Assembly: GCF_009707545.1 (NCBI RefSeq)
Contig: NZ_WLYK01000005.1
Span: 124,001 to 188,000 of the forward strand
From: Nakamurella alba
GTDB lineage: Bacteria > Actinomycetota > Actinomycetes > Mycobacteriales > Nakamurellaceae
Length of the DNA stretch: 64,000 nt
Direction: 5' to 3'
Shown here: piece after piece, positions 33,811-42,575 of the stretch
Numbering within the stretch: the stretch's first letter is position 1
How the letters are laid out: each line of letters starts with the position of its first letter
Made by a program: the position numbers and the translations under genes
The notes under the pieces: generated by a model
Told to the model about the DNA's origin: nothing
The model's database searches: none
What the model saw: only the letters and a program-made list of their open reading frames with translations

Positions 33811-35172
33811 TCAGCCGCGGGCGGTCTCCCGCGTCTTGTCGAGCCGCGCGGGGCGCCGCTGGTCCTGCACCGCGTCGTGTTCCAGGGTCAGGTCCCGGCC
33901 GGCGGTCTCCGGCATCAGGAAGTAGAGCACCACGAGCGAGAACAGCGCGACGCCGGCCAGGAAGAAGCCCGGCGAGAAGGTCAGCCCGGTGCCGGCGACC
34001 AGCGCCGCGGCGACGAGCGGGCCGAAGCCCGACGGCGGGCCGACGCCCAGGTTGAAGGCGAGAGAGCCGTTGGTGAGCCGGGTCCCGGCGGGGAAGATCT
34101 CGATCATGATCAGCGAGGTGTTCGCATTGATCGGGGCCTGCATGATCGCGTAGACGATCAGCGCCAGCACGATCAGCACCGCGTTGCCGGAGCCCAGCAG
34201 CAGGAAGACCGGCACCGCGAGCACCACGTGCCCGATGCAGCCGAAGATGATCGTGCGGCGGCGGCCGAACCGGTCCGACAGCCGTCCGGCGATCGGGCAG
34301 AGCACCGCGTAGATACCGAGGCCGATCGCCACCAGCAGTGCCGCCTCGGTCCGCGGCAGCTTCACCGTGGCCGTCAGGTAGTTCACGACGTACGAGGTCA
34401 GGTAGTACAGGCCGACGCCGCAGATCCAGGAGAAGCCGAAGGTGACCAGCAGCGGCCGCCAGTTGCGCAGGTCGATCGCGTCCCGCAGCCGGGCCTTCGG
34501 CCGGTCGTCCTGCTGCTCGATCTGCCGGAACACCGGGGTGTCCTCCAGCTTGCGCCGGATGTACAGGCCGAGCAGGCCGAGCGGCAGCGCGACCAGGAAC
34601 GGGATCCGCCAGCCCCAGCTGTTGAGCTGTTCGGCGGTGAAGGCGAGGCCGAACCCGAGGGACAGCAGCGAGCCGCCGACGAAGCCGATCGCCGCGGCCA
34701 TCGACGGGTAGCTGCCGCGCTGGCCGCGCAGCCCGGGACCGGCGGTCTCGATGAGGAACGCCGAGCTGGCGCCCCACTCACCGCCGACCGACAGGCCCTG
34801 GATGCAGCGGATGAGCACCAGCAGGATCGGCGCCCAGACACCGAGCGTGTCGTAGCCGGGCAGCAGGCCGATGGCGGCGGTGGCCAGGCTCATCATGGTG
34901 ATGCTGATCGACAGCGATGCCCGCCGGCCGATCCGGTCGCCGATCAGGCCGAAGACCACGCCGCCGACCGGGCGCAGCAGGAAGGCCACACCGAACACCG
35001 CGAGCGACTGCAGCAGCTCGGTCGACGGGTCGTCGGACGGGAAGAACGTCGCGCCGATGGCGACGGCGAAGAAGCCGTACAGCGCGAACTCGAAGTACTC
35101 CAGGAAGTTCCCGATGATGCAGGCGAAGGCGATGCGACGCTGTTCGCTGCGGGAGGGGAGATGGGTGGACAC
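33811..35172 (-). CDS. MHS-family (metabolite:H+ symporter) MFS transporter
   Basis: A 453-residue inner-membrane transporter with 12 predicted helices. The N-terminus FACIIGNFLEYFEFALYGFFA is typical of MHS members such as ProP and KgtP, with the loop GDRIGRRASLS between helices 2 and 3 and RCIQGLSVGGEWGAS in helix 4. The repeat loop GRLSDRFGRRRT is present in the second half. These carry small organic acids, betaines or aromatic acids, so it is the likely importer for the catabolic island. The GTG start has GGTGAGGAG six bases upstream. It is the first gene of its operon; tandem direct repeats lie upstream. Confidence 0.92.
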   Translation of the reverse strand: MSTHLPSRSEQRRIAFACIIGNFLEYFEFALYGFFAVAIGATFFPSDDPSTELLQSLAVFGVAFLLRPVGGVVFGLIGDRIGRRASLSISITMMSLATAAIGLLPGYDTLGVWAPILLVLIRCIQGLSVGGEWGASSAFLIETAGPGLRGQRGSYPSMAAAIGFVGGSLLSLGFGLAFTAEQLNSWGWRIPFLVALPLGLLGLYIRRKLEDTPVFRQIEQQDDRPKARLRDAIDLRNWRPLLVTFGFSWICGVGLYYLTSYVVNYLTATVKLPRTEAALLVAIGLGIYAVLCPIAGRLSDRFGRRRTIIFGCIGHVVLAVPVFLLLGSGNAVLIVLALIVYAIMQAPINANTSLIMIEIFPAGTRLTNGSLAFNLGVGPPSGFGPLVAAALVAGTGLTFSPGFFLAGVALFSLVVLYFLMPETAGRDLTLEHDAVQDQRRPARLDKTRETARG

Positions 35173-35222
35173 TGACGGCTCCTCACCGTGATGACTGCGG
35201 TGGCAATGAGGGAGGAAAGCTC

Positions 35223-35249
35223 TACTGCACGAAAGCTGTACTGCACGAA
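35223..35249 (-). promoter_or_regulatory. Tandem direct repeats upstream of the transporter operon
   Basis: TACTGCACGAA occurs at 35223-35233 and 35239-35249, a 16-bp period, with AGCT also repeated between and after on the minus strand. The pair is 50-77 bp before the transporter start. IclR-type activators often bind direct repeats, and an IclR gene is at 41760 in the same island, so this is a candidate activator site. The repeat is seen; the binding protein is inferred. Confidence 0.5.
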
Positions 35250-35274
35250 CCGTTCCCGAAGCGTGCGGCTCGTT

Positions 35275-36438
35275 CTACAACAGGTCCCAGCCGGGTCGGC
35301 CGCTGACACAGGCCTCGTAGGCCAGTGGGTCGATGGTCTGGTAGATGCCGAGCACGGTGGTCCCGTCGTCACGGGTCACCCGGCACAGGTGCTCGTCGAG
35401 ACCCCTGATGCCGATCCGGGTCTCGGGCCGATGGAGGTCGAAGGTCTCGCCCTCGGTCAGGTCCGGGCCGTCGTAGGACCCCTGGTGGATGTCGCCGTCG
35501 GGGGTGCCGCCGTACATCCCGCACCGCAGGAAAGCGGTCTGCTGGCCGATCTTCTCGTAGTGCAGCCGATCGATGCTGCCGTCCCCGAAACGATAGTCGA
35601 CGACCGCCTCGGTGAACACCTGGGTGTCCGGCTCGAACCGCAGCCGGCGGGTCGGCTTGAGCACCTTCTCGAATCCCTTCCGCGGGTCGCCGAACCGGTA
35701 GAACAGCCGGTCGCCCCACAGCGCCCGGTCCGGAAAGGCGACGAACGCGTTGCCGTTCGTCCCCACGTGCAGCCGGCCGCCCAGCGACATCGCCGGGCCG
35801 CCGACGCCGCGCCCGGTGCCCCAGTGCCGGTCCCGGGTACCGATCGACCCGGGCGCGAGGGTCGTTCTGCTGCCGTCGATCTCGACCCAGCCGCTGACGT
35901 CGCCGAAGGACTCGAAGCCGCTGGTGACGTCGCCGCGGCGGCCGGGTGGCAGCCCGGTGGCCGAGTTGGACAGCGGTTCGCGGAAGACCTGCCGGGTGGT
36001 GTCGGTGAACGTCAGGTCGTAGGCCACACCCTGCTCGTTCGGTTCCAGCACGAACCGCCACTCCCGCAGTCCCCGTACCACCTGCGGGGCGATCGGGCCG
36101 ACGCGAAGATCGGCCCGGTCCGCGCCGAGCCGGCGGAAGCTGCGCACCGCCGAGTGCCGGCCGCGCACGTTCACCACGGCGTAGGCCTCGGCCCGGTCCA
36201 GGTTCGGGTAGAAGCTGCCGCCCGCGGCGATCAGGATGTCGCCGCCGGCGTCGTGCGCGACCATCCAGTAGCGGTCATAGGCACGGGGGTCCCCCGTCCA
36301 CATCACCCGGACCGGGTCCGGGGTCTGGTGGATCAGGTGGTCGTCCAGCGGGGACAGCGGGAACTGCTCCGCGAAGTGCTCGTCGTCGATGGGCAGGCCG
36401 TTCATCACCGGCTCCTGCGTCGTCGTCGGGGTACTCAT
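35275..36438 (-). CDS. Conserved protein of unknown function in catabolic operon
   Basis: A 387-residue soluble protein, beta-rich and with many Trp/Tyr/Asp residues. It resembles the DUF7064/7065-like lipocalin-type proteins (AttH/CrtC-like fold) that accompany acyl-CoA ligases and phosphotransferases in actinobacterial degradation clusters; I make this link by composition and motifs such as GSIGTRDRHWGTGRG and RGPxxAxAVVNVRGRHS-like turns, not by search. No signal peptide is seen. ATG 36438 overlaps the stop of the preceding small gene, so it belongs to the six-gene ligase operon. The function is unknown; isomerisation or hydration of a terpenoid or steroid-like substrate is possible in this fold. 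Confidence 0.6.
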   Translation of the reverse strand: MSTPTTTQEPVMNGLPIDDEHFAEQFPLSPLDDHLIHQTPDPVRVMWTGDPRAYDRYWMVAHDAGGDILIAAGGSFYPNLDRAEAYAVVNVRGRHSAVRSFRRLGADRADLRVGPIAPQVVRGLREWRFVLEPNEQGVAYDLTFTDTTRQVFREPLSNSATGLPPGRRGDVTSGFESFGDVSGWVEIDGSRTTLAPGSIGTRDRHWGTGRGVGGPAMSLGGRLHVGTNGNAFVAFPDRALWGDRLFYRFGDPRKGFEKVLKPTRRLRFEPDTQVFTEAVVDYRFGDGSIDRLHYEKIGQQTAFLRCGMYGGTPDGDIHQGSYDGPDLTEGETFDLHRPETRIGIRGLDEHLCRVTRDDGTTVLGIYQTIDPLAYEACVSGRPGWDLL

Positions 36439-36797
36439 GTCGGGTCCGCCATCACCCGGGCGCGCAGGTGCGCGCCGATGGCCGCCCGCTCCGGTCCGTC
36501 GCCCAGTTCGGCGATCCGGTCGGACAGCCGTCCCCGCAACTCCTCGTTCCGGGCAGCCGCACCGGCCAGGCCCGGCGGGTCCGGCGTTTCGAGCGGCACC
36601 CCCAGAAGGGCTGCGGTACGGGCGTTGTCGTCCACCAGGAACGGCACCGCCGCGGACCAGGACCGGCCGACCTGTTCGACCAGCCGGCGGGCGTTGCGGA
36701 CCAGCTCGGTCACCGCCGGACTCGCATCCGGTTCGGACTCCGCGAGCCGGAGCAGCCGGACCGCGCCCTGCAGCTGTTCGTCGATCGTCGGTCTCAT
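36435..36797 (-). CDS. Small helical protein of unknown function
   Basis: A 120-residue all-helical, acidic-basic protein with no membrane segment or metal motif. It lies between a phosphotransferase and the unknown protein above, overlapping both by four bases. In other actinobacteria a small helical protein (DUF6285) occupies the same place beside this phosphotransferase type; the position fits, but the sequence similarity I can see is not enough to assign it. It may act as a partner subunit of the phosphotransferase. Confidence 0.6.
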   Translation of the reverse strand: MRPTIDEQLQGAVRLLRLAESEPDASPAVTELVRNARRLVEQVGRSWSAAVPFLVDDNARTAALLGVPLETPDPPGLAGAAARNEELRGRLSDRIAELGDGPERAAIGAHLRARVMADPT

Positions 36798-37834
36798 GCC
36801 GGCTCCCCGGTGGCGTCGAGCAGGGTGGCCAGCACCCGGCGGGTGGGTCGGTAGGGCTCGTCGGCGCGCCCCTCGAGGAACGCCCGCAGCCCGCTCACCT
36901 GCATCACCGCGGTCTTGTAGGAGGAGAACGCCACCCACCAGGCCAGTGCGGCCCGGTCCGTGGTGATCCCGGTGGCCTGCTCGTAGTGTGCGATCAGATG
37001 CTCGGCGGTCCAGTCGTTCTCGATGGTGTGCTCGGCCGAGCGCAGCGGTTGGGTGACCCAACCCAGGTCCTCCAGCGGGTCGCCGAGGTGTGCCAGTTCC
37101 CAGTCCAGCAGCGCACTGACCCGGCCGGCGTCGACGAGGATGTTGCCCGGCTTGAAGTCGGCGTGCACCAGTACCCGTGCCGCGCACTCCGGCGCCTTCT
37201 CGGCGAGAACCGCGGCCGCGTAGTCGAGTTCGGGCCACGGCTCGAGCTGGTCCTGCCGCAGCACCGCGGTCCAGCGGTCCAGCTCGGCCCGCGCGGCCGC
37301 CGGTCCCGGATCGGGCAGCGTGCGGTCCAGGCCGAGGGCCCGGTGGTCGACGCCGTGCACCGCGGCCAGCAGGTCGCAGAAAGCCGCTGCCAGTTCCCGC
37401 TTCTCGGCGGTCGGTCGGGCCGGGTCACGCAGTACCCGGTAGTCGCAGCGGCCCGGCAATCGGCCCATGATCAGCCCCGGTCGGCCGAAGGGCTCGCCGG
37501 TGGTGTCGAGCCAGCGCGCGGTCGGTGTGGGCAGCCCGCTGCCGGCGAGACCGCGCAGCACCTCGAACTCGACGGCACGGTCGGTGTCGATCAGGCCGCC
37601 GTCCGGGTCGGTGCGCAGGATCAGTTCCTCGGTGCCGGCGGGCCCGACCAGGTCGAACAGCCAGTTGTCCCGGGACCGGCCGCTGCCGGCCCGCCGGACG
37701 TTCGTGACCCGGCCGGCGCCATCCGGCTTCCCGGCCAGGAAGTCGGTCAGCTGCCGGGTGATCCGGCCGGCCTCCCCGTCCGGTGCGGATGCGTCGGCCG
37801 TGCCCGGTGGCGCGGCGGTGGAGACGGAGCTCAT
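36794..37834 (-). CDS. Aminoglycoside-phosphotransferase-fold kinase (ACAD10-like)
   Basis: A 346-residue protein-kinase-fold phosphotransferase. It has an N-lobe with EELILRTDP (ATP Lys replaced by Arg-Thr context), the catalytic loop VLVHADFKPGNILVD (H-x-D-x-x-x-x-N) and LLDWELAHLGDPLEDLGW (metal Asp). The group is the ACAD10/11 N-terminal family, which in actinobacteria occurs with acyl-CoA enzymes; the human relatives phosphorylate 4-hydroxyacyl-CoAs to prepare dehydration. A kinase acting on a hydroxyacyl-CoA intermediate is a reasonable inference. It overlaps both neighbours by four bases. Confidence 0.85.
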   Translation of the reverse strand: MSSVSTAAPPGTADASAPDGEAGRITRQLTDFLAGKPDGAGRVTNVRRAGSGRSRDNWLFDLVGPAGTEELILRTDPDGGLIDTDRAVEFEVLRGLAGSGLPTPTARWLDTTGEPFGRPGLIMGRLPGRCDYRVLRDPARPTAEKRELAAAFCDLLAAVHGVDHRALGLDRTLPDPGPAAARAELDRWTAVLRQDQLEPWPELDYAAAVLAEKAPECAARVLVHADFKPGNILVDAGRVSALLDWELAHLGDPLEDLGWVTQPLRSAEHTIENDWTAEHLIAHYEQATGITTDRAALAWWVAFSSYKTAVMQVSGLRAFLEGRADEPYRPTRRVLATLLDATGEPA

Positions 37835-39027
37835 GCGGCGGTTCCTTCCCGGAGCGCGGCCCGGTGACCCGGTGCCGCGACGGCGACGATGAGGGCGGCC
37901 CGCTCGGAGACGGTGCGCCCGCGCAGATCGGCGACACCGTGTTCGGTGACGACGAAGTCGACGGACGAGCGGGCGGTGGTGACGGTGCCGGGATGCAGCC
38001 GGCCGACGATCCGGGACGCCCCGCCGGAGGTGACCGACGGCAGCGCGATCACCGATCGGCCACCGGGGCAGCGCTGGGCGGCACGCAGGTACTCGGCCTG
38101 CCCGCCGATCGCGCCGACGTGACCGGCGGGCGTCTGCTCGGCGTTCACCTGACCGGTGAGGTCCACCTGCAGCGCCGAGTTCACCGCGACGAAGTCGTCG
38201 ACGGTGCCAGCGGCTGCCGGGGCGAGAATGTCCGGCACCGGCCGGATGTCGACGCCGGCCTGCACGACCCAGTCGTAGAGTGCCGCGGAACCGGCCGCCT
38301 CGCTGATCGTCACCGCACCCGGGCGCAGCGCGCCGGCCCGGGCCAGCCCGAGCAGCCAGTCCCCGGCCAGCGTGGACCGGACCCCGAGATCCCGACGACC
38401 GTGCAGGGCCGCACCGATCGCGGCGGCGACGGAGGAGATCCCGAGCTGCAGGGTGGCGCCGTCCGGCACCAGCCCGGCCACGTGATTGGCGATGCGCTGC
38501 TGGACCTCTCCCGGCAGGCCGGCCGGGATCTGCGGCAGGACACGTGATGTCGGCACGGCCGCGGCGAAACCGGTCGCCGGCAGTCGCGGCGCGGTGGTGT
38601 CCGGCAGTTGGTCGTTGACCTCGGCGATCACCAGGCGGGCCCGGTCCCGGAGCTCGTAGGTGTGGTCCACGGCCAGGCCCAGGCCGTGGGTGCCGGCGGC
38701 GTCGGCCGGGCCGACCTGCACCAGCAGCACCAGGTCCCGGCCGCGGCAGGGCAGCACCCGGGCGAGATCGTCGAAGTGCGCGGGGATCACCCCGACCCGG
38801 CCGCGCAGCGGCGGCCGGCCGAGCGGCCCGAGCGCCCCGAAGGACAGCAGGGTGGTCCGGGTCGGCCGCAGCAGCGCGGTGCTGTGCGACAGCCCGACGA
38901 ACACCTCGGCGCCCTCCGGGCCGTGCTCGAGCAGCTGCTCCAGCAGCGGGGTGGGTTCGCCGGTGCCCTGGGCGACCACCACCAGGTCGGTGGGACGCAG
39001 CAGCTGCACCCAGTCCGGGGCGCTCAC
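37831..39027 (-). CDS. Acetyl-CoA hydrolase/transferase family (family I CoA transferase)
   Basis: A 398-residue enzyme of the acetyl-CoA hydrolase/4-hydroxybutyrate CoA-transferase family. VPDGATLQLGISSVAAAIGAAL, AAGSAALYDWV, FVAVNSALQVDLTGQVNAEQ and the C-terminal SVDFVVTEHGVADLRGRTVSERAALIVAVAAPGHR are the family landmarks. In active family I enzymes a Glu in an E-x-G or xNSAxxVD context makes the CoA-thioester; the visible EAAGSAAL block fits but was not resolved further. Start: GTG 39027, overlapping the upstream cyclase stop by four bases (GTGA); the much longer open frame upstream is the antisense-like continuation through the cyclase gene. It supplies CoA transfer to a pathway acid. 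Confidence 0.85.
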   Translation of the reverse strand: MSAPDWVQLLRPTDLVVVAQGTGEPTPLLEQLLEHGPEGAEVFVGLSHSTALLRPTRTTLLSFGALGPLGRPPLRGRVGVIPAHFDDLARVLPCRGRDLVLLVQVGPADAAGTHGLGLAVDHTYELRDRARLVIAEVNDQLPDTTAPRLPATGFAAAVPTSRVLPQIPAGLPGEVQQRIANHVAGLVPDGATLQLGISSVAAAIGAALHGRRDLGVRSTLAGDWLLGLARAGALRPGAVTISEAAGSAALYDWVVQAGVDIRPVPDILAPAAAGTVDDFVAVNSALQVDLTGQVNAEQTPAGHVGAIGGQAEYLRAAQRCPGGRSVIALPSVTSGGASRIVGRLHPGTVTTARSSVDFVVTEHGVADLRGRTVSERAALIVAVAAPGHRAALREGTAA

Positions 39028-39899
39028 AGCACCGCCACCGGGGTGACCGGCGCCGCGGTGGATCCGACGAGCGGCACCGGGGCGAAGACGAACAGGAAGG
39101 CGGACCGGCCGGCCGCGGCCAACGCCCCGGCCAGTGGCGCGAGCTCCAGGTTCTCGATCAGCGGGACGCCGTACCGGTGCAGCAGCACCAGATGCGCCGG
39201 GAAACCGGGGACGTCGGTCTGCTGCTCGACCGCGTAGTTGTCGGCGCCGACCAGCGCCACGTCGCGGTCGGCCAGCCACTGCGCGGCCGCCTCGTCGATC
39301 CCGGGCTCGTCGGAGAAGTGGTCCCCGGCCGCGCCGTCCGACTCCCACCAGCCGGTGCGGATCAGCACCGCGTCGCCCGGCTCCGGCGTCACCCCGGCCT
39401 CGGCGATGCCGCGCTCCAGGTCGGCGTGGGTGACGGCGGTGCGCGGCGACAGCGGCGCACCGGTGGCCGCCACCAGGTCGACCAGGATCCCGCGGGTGGT
39501 CACCGGGAAGAGGTGCTCGGCGCCGCAGCGCTGGGCACCGCGGGTGCTGCGGGTGGAGCTCGCCGGGTGCTCGTTGTAGAGGTGGTCGCCGGACCAGACG
39601 TGGGACAGCGCGTCGACGTGGGTGCCGCTGTGCGTCGGGAACTGGACGACGTCCTCGGCGAACCGGAAGCCGCCGGGACTGCGGGCACCCAGCGCGTAGT
39701 CGCCGGCGTCCCGGGTCATGTACCGGGCGGGCCCCGCGCGGTGTCCCGGGGACGGGCTGCCCGGGCCCAGCGGCTGCGCGAGCGACAGCGTGCGGCCCTC
39801 CCGGACCGTTGCCACCGCCCGTCGGGTCACCTCGGGGGTGACCAGGTGCAGGGCACCGGACTGGTCGTCCGCGCCCCAGCGTCCCCAGTTCCCGGTCAC
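39024..39899 (-). CDS. Cyclase-family metal-dependent hydrolase (kynurenine formamidase-like)
   Basis: A 291-residue enzyme of the cyclase/KynB family. The signature H-x-G-T-H-x-D-x-x-x-H is intact as HSGTHVDALSH, which binds the metal. RGILVDLVA and GDAVLIRTGWWE are the other conserved strands, and PGIDEAAAQWLADRDVALVGADNYAVE the third. Such enzymes hydrolyse cyclic amides, formamides or related bonds, and some act as ring-opening hydrolases. The GTG start at 39899 overlaps the ligase stop by four bases. The substrate is unknown. Confidence 0.88.
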   Translation of the reverse strand: MTGNWGRWGADDQSGALHLVTPEVTRRAVATVREGRTLSLAQPLGPGSPSPGHRAGPARYMTRDAGDYALGARSPGGFRFAEDVVQFPTHSGTHVDALSHVWSGDHLYNEHPASSTRSTRGAQRCGAEHLFPVTTRGILVDLVAATGAPLSPRTAVTHADLERGIAEAGVTPEPGDAVLIRTGWWESDGAAGDHFSDEPGIDEAAAQWLADRDVALVGADNYAVEQQTDVPGFPAHLVLLHRYGVPLIENLELAPLAGALAAAGRSAFLFVFAPVPLVGSTAAPVTPVAVL

Positions 39900-41536
39900 C
39901 GTCCGGCCTCCCGCTCGGCCACCAGTTCGGCGGCGCGGGACCGCAGGTCACGGCGGACCAGCTTGCCGGTGGAGGTGCGTGGCAGCTCGTCGACGATCTC
40001 GATCAGGTGCGGCACCTTGTAGCCGGCGATCCGGCTGCGCGCGTATTGCGTCAGCTCCGCCGCGAGCAGCGCCGGATCCTGTGGCACCACGAACGCCACC
40101 ACCACCTCGTCCTTGGACGGGTGCGGCGCTCCGACGACCAGCACCTCGCGCACACCGGGATGGCCTGCCAGGAAGCCCTCCACCTCGGCGGGCGAGACGT
40201 TGATGCCGGAGGTCTTGATCATGTCGCCGGTGCGGTCGACGAAGGCCACCGCACCGTCCGGCTCGATCCGCAACCGGTCGCCGGTGCGGAACCAGCCGTC
40301 CGCGGTGAACGCGGCCGCGTTCGCCGCCGCGTCGCCCAGGTACCCGGGCGTCAGCCGGCCGCGAACCTGCGCCTCACCGGGCTCGCCGGCCGGCACCTCG
40401 GCGCCTTCGGCATCGACGATCCGCACCTGCACGCCGGGCAGCGGTTCCCCCTGGGAGGTGCGGCGGCGGGCAAGTGGCATCCGGTGGTCGGTGACGCAGC
40501 AGTTGCCGTAGGTCTCGGTGGAGCCGTAGATGTTGCAGATCCCCGGGATGCCGAGATCGTCGACGGCGCGGTCGATCACGTCCGGCCGGCCGATGGTCAG
40601 CCCGGTGCGCAGCGACCCGATCGCCCGCACCTGCGCGGCGTTGCCGGTGACCAGCGCATCGATCATCGTCGGCAACAGGTAGGCCGCGGTCACCCGCTCC
40701 GCGGCCAACAGTGCAGCGGCCGTCGGCGCGGTGAAGTGCTCCTGCAGCACCAGGGTCGCGCCGTGGGTGAACGTCGCCATCATCGAGTTGGCGCAGCCGT
40801 AGCTCCAGAACAACGGCGAGCCCAGCCAGACCCGGTCGGCGGCGTCGAGCCCCATCCGCTCGCCGATGTGGAACCCGTTCTCCACCAGGTGCCGGTGGCA
40901 CAGCGGCACCGCCTTCGGCGCGCTGGTGGACCCGGAGGTGTAGAGGACGAAGGCCGGCTCCGCACCGCGCCCGGCAGGCTCGACGATTTCCGGGTCGCCG
41001 TGGTGCTGCTCCAGCAGCCCGTCCCAGGAGAGGGTGCCGGCGGACGGTGCGGCATCCAGCACGACCACGTGCCGCAGCGCCGGGAAACGCGCACCGGGCA
41101 AGGAGCCGCCGTCGAGTTCGGGCACCAGGGAGCGGACATCGGCCAGCAGGTCGGTGCTGCGCACCCGCGCCGGCAGCAGCAGCACCGACGCCCCGGACGA
41201 GCGCAGCAGGTGCTCGAGGTCGTAGGCCTTGGCCCAGGTGTTGAAGGCGTCGACGCGGGCACCGCAGCGCATGGCGCCGACGGCGGCCGGGATCCAGTCC
41301 GCGGTGTTCGGCGCCATCAGCGCGACGACGTCGCCCTCGTCCACCCCGAGTGCCCGCAGTGCCTTGGCCGCGTCCCGGGTCCGGGCACCCAGCTCCGCGT
41401 ACGTCATCCGCACGTCTCCGGCGACCACGGCCTCGTGGTCCGGGGCGGACGACGCGGCCAGCGCGTCGATCAGCTCCGGCAGGGTGGCCGCCGGTGGCGG
41501 CGTGGCTGCTGTGGTCACGGCTCGGTCGTCGTCCAT
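39896..41536 (-). CDS. AMP-dependent acyl-CoA synthetase/ligase
   Basis: A 546-residue ANL-superfamily ligase. The P-loop-like motif is YTSGSTSAPKAVP; YGSTETYGN binds adenine; GWFRTGDRLRIEPDG is the hinge region; PRTSTGKLVRRDL carries the catalytic Lys. The presence of the whole C-terminal domain and normal length suggest an active enzyme making an acyl-CoA from an aromatic, alicyclic or long-chain acid. ATG 41536 is used; the N-terminal extension of the longer frame is non-conserved. It is the first gene of the six-gene operon running to 35275 and faces the IclR gene across a 223-bp regulatory region. Confidence 0.92.
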   Translation of the reverse strand: MDDDRAVTTAATPPPAATLPELIDALAASSAPDHEAVVAGDVRMTYAELGARTRDAAKALRALGVDEGDVVALMAPNTADWIPAAVGAMRCGARVDAFNTWAKAYDLEHLLRSSGASVLLLPARVRSTDLLADVRSLVPELDGGSLPGARFPALRHVVVLDAAPSAGTLSWDGLLEQHHGDPEIVEPAGRGAEPAFVLYTSGSTSAPKAVPLCHRHLVENGFHIGERMGLDAADRVWLGSPLFWSYGCANSMMATFTHGATLVLQEHFTAPTAAALLAAERVTAAYLLPTMIDALVTGNAAQVRAIGSLRTGLTIGRPDVIDRAVDDLGIPGICNIYGSTETYGNCCVTDHRMPLARRRTSQGEPLPGVQVRIVDAEGAEVPAGEPGEAQVRGRLTPGYLGDAAANAAAFTADGWFRTGDRLRIEPDGAVAFVDRTGDMIKTSGINVSPAEVEGFLAGHPGVREVLVVGAPHPSKDEVVVAFVVPQDPALLAAELTQYARSRIAGYKVPHLIEIVDELPRTSTGKLVRRDLRSRAAELVAEREAGR

Positions 41537-41600
41537 GACGACACTCAACTCCGGCACCTCGTCGGGCCTCCTCACTGCTTCTCCGCCTCTTCCACAATCT

Positions 41601-41625
41601 CGAAGCGGCCTTCGCAAATTCGAAT
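41601..41625. promoter_or_regulatory. Palindromes between ligase operon and iclR
   Basis: CGAAG-N4-CTTCG (41601-41614) and the perfect palindrome ATTCGAAT (41618-41625) lie together in the divergent region about 65 bp from the ligase start. They are the most symmetrical and AT-rich elements in the region, so an IclR-binding site is likely here. No consensus was available to score against. Confidence 0.45.
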
Positions 41626-41759
41626 CTAGGACTGTCGACCGGATCCGTCAATGCCCGCGCCGCGACCGTCCTTCCGAAGACCGCTTCGTGATGTCGGAGG
41701 ATCCTCGATACCCTCGGGGGGCACCGGGAGGCGCCGGCCGGGCCGTGGAGGGGCGTGGG

Positions 41760-42560
41760 ATGAGCACGATCGACAGGTACGCCCGGACGTTCGACGTGCT
41801 CGAACTCCTCATCGGGCGGCCGGACGGGCTCACCGCCACCGAGATCAGCAAGCGCCTCGGACTGCCGCTGAGCAGCAGCCACAACCTGCTGCAGCGGATG
41901 GTCACCGCCGAGGTGGTGACCCTGGCCGACGACCTGCGGTACTCGCTCGGACCGCGGGCCGTGCAGCTCGGCATCCGGATCGTCGACGGCCTGGAGGTGC
42001 GCGCGATCGCCCGCCGGCACCTGCTGGAGCTGGCCCGGGTCACCGGTGACGACATCTATCTGGCCGTGCCGTTCGGCCGCCGGGTCGCCTACGTCGACCG
42101 CTTCCCCGGCACCCAGCCGGTCACCGTCGACATCCGTCTCGGCCAGTCGCTGTACCTGCACGCGACCTCGGTCGGGAAGCTGTTCGCCGCGCACGACCGG
42201 CAGCTGCGGCGGCGGCTGTTCTCCCAGGAGCGGCCGCAGCTGACCTCGCACACGCTGACCACCGAGGCCGAGCTGGAGGCGGAGCTGGCCCGCATCGTGC
42301 AGCAGGGGCACGCGATCAGCCGCGAGGAAGCCATCATCGGCGTGGTCGGCATCGCGGTCCCCATCCGCGACGACCGGGGAGCCCTGGTCGCGGCGATCCA
42401 CATCTCCGCGCTGAGCAACCGGATGGACGACGCCGTGGAGGCCGACCTGCTGGCCGCCGCCCGGACCGCCGGCCGGTTGATCGAACGGGACCTGGGCCGG
42501 CTGCACGACACCGGGTCCGTCGACGGCCCGGCCGGCATCGACTCCCGCGCTGCCGGCTGA
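41760..42560 (+). CDS. IclR-family transcriptional regulator
   Basis: A 266-residue regulator. The N-terminal winged helix is RYARTFDVLELLIGRPDGLTATEISKRLGLPLSSSHNLLQRM; the C-terminal IclR effector domain includes LRYSLGPRAVQLGIRI, VAYVDRFPG, LHATSVGKLFAAH, and GISREEAIIGVVGIAVPI-like IAVPIRD. Effectors of this family are small organic acids such as protocatechuate or acetate derivatives. The ATG at 41760 has GGAGGGG six bases upstream; longer frames from 41229 or 41651 have no ribosome-binding site. It is divergent from the acyl-CoA ligase operon and is the likely controller of the island. Confidence 0.92.
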   Translation: MSTIDRYARTFDVLELLIGRPDGLTATEISKRLGLPLSSSHNLLQRMVTAEVVTLADDLRYSLGPRAVQLGIRIVDGLEVRAIARRHLLELARVTGDDIYLAVPFGRRVAYVDRFPGTQPVTVDIRLGQSLYLHATSVGKLFAAHDRQLRRRLFSQERPQLTSHTLTTEAELEAELARIVQQGHAISREEAIIGVVGIAVPIRDDRGALVAAIHISALSNRMDDAVEADLLAAARTAGRLIERDLGRLHDTGSVDGPAGIDSRAAG

Positions 42561-42575
42561 GCCCGCTGCCGCGGA

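Noticed and set aside
39028-39951. The long minus frame 37831-39951 as one fused protein.
   Set aside because: The part above 39027 overlaps the cyclase gene in another frame and has random composition; the GTG at 39027 gives a complete CoA-transferase-family protein and the usual four-base overlap.
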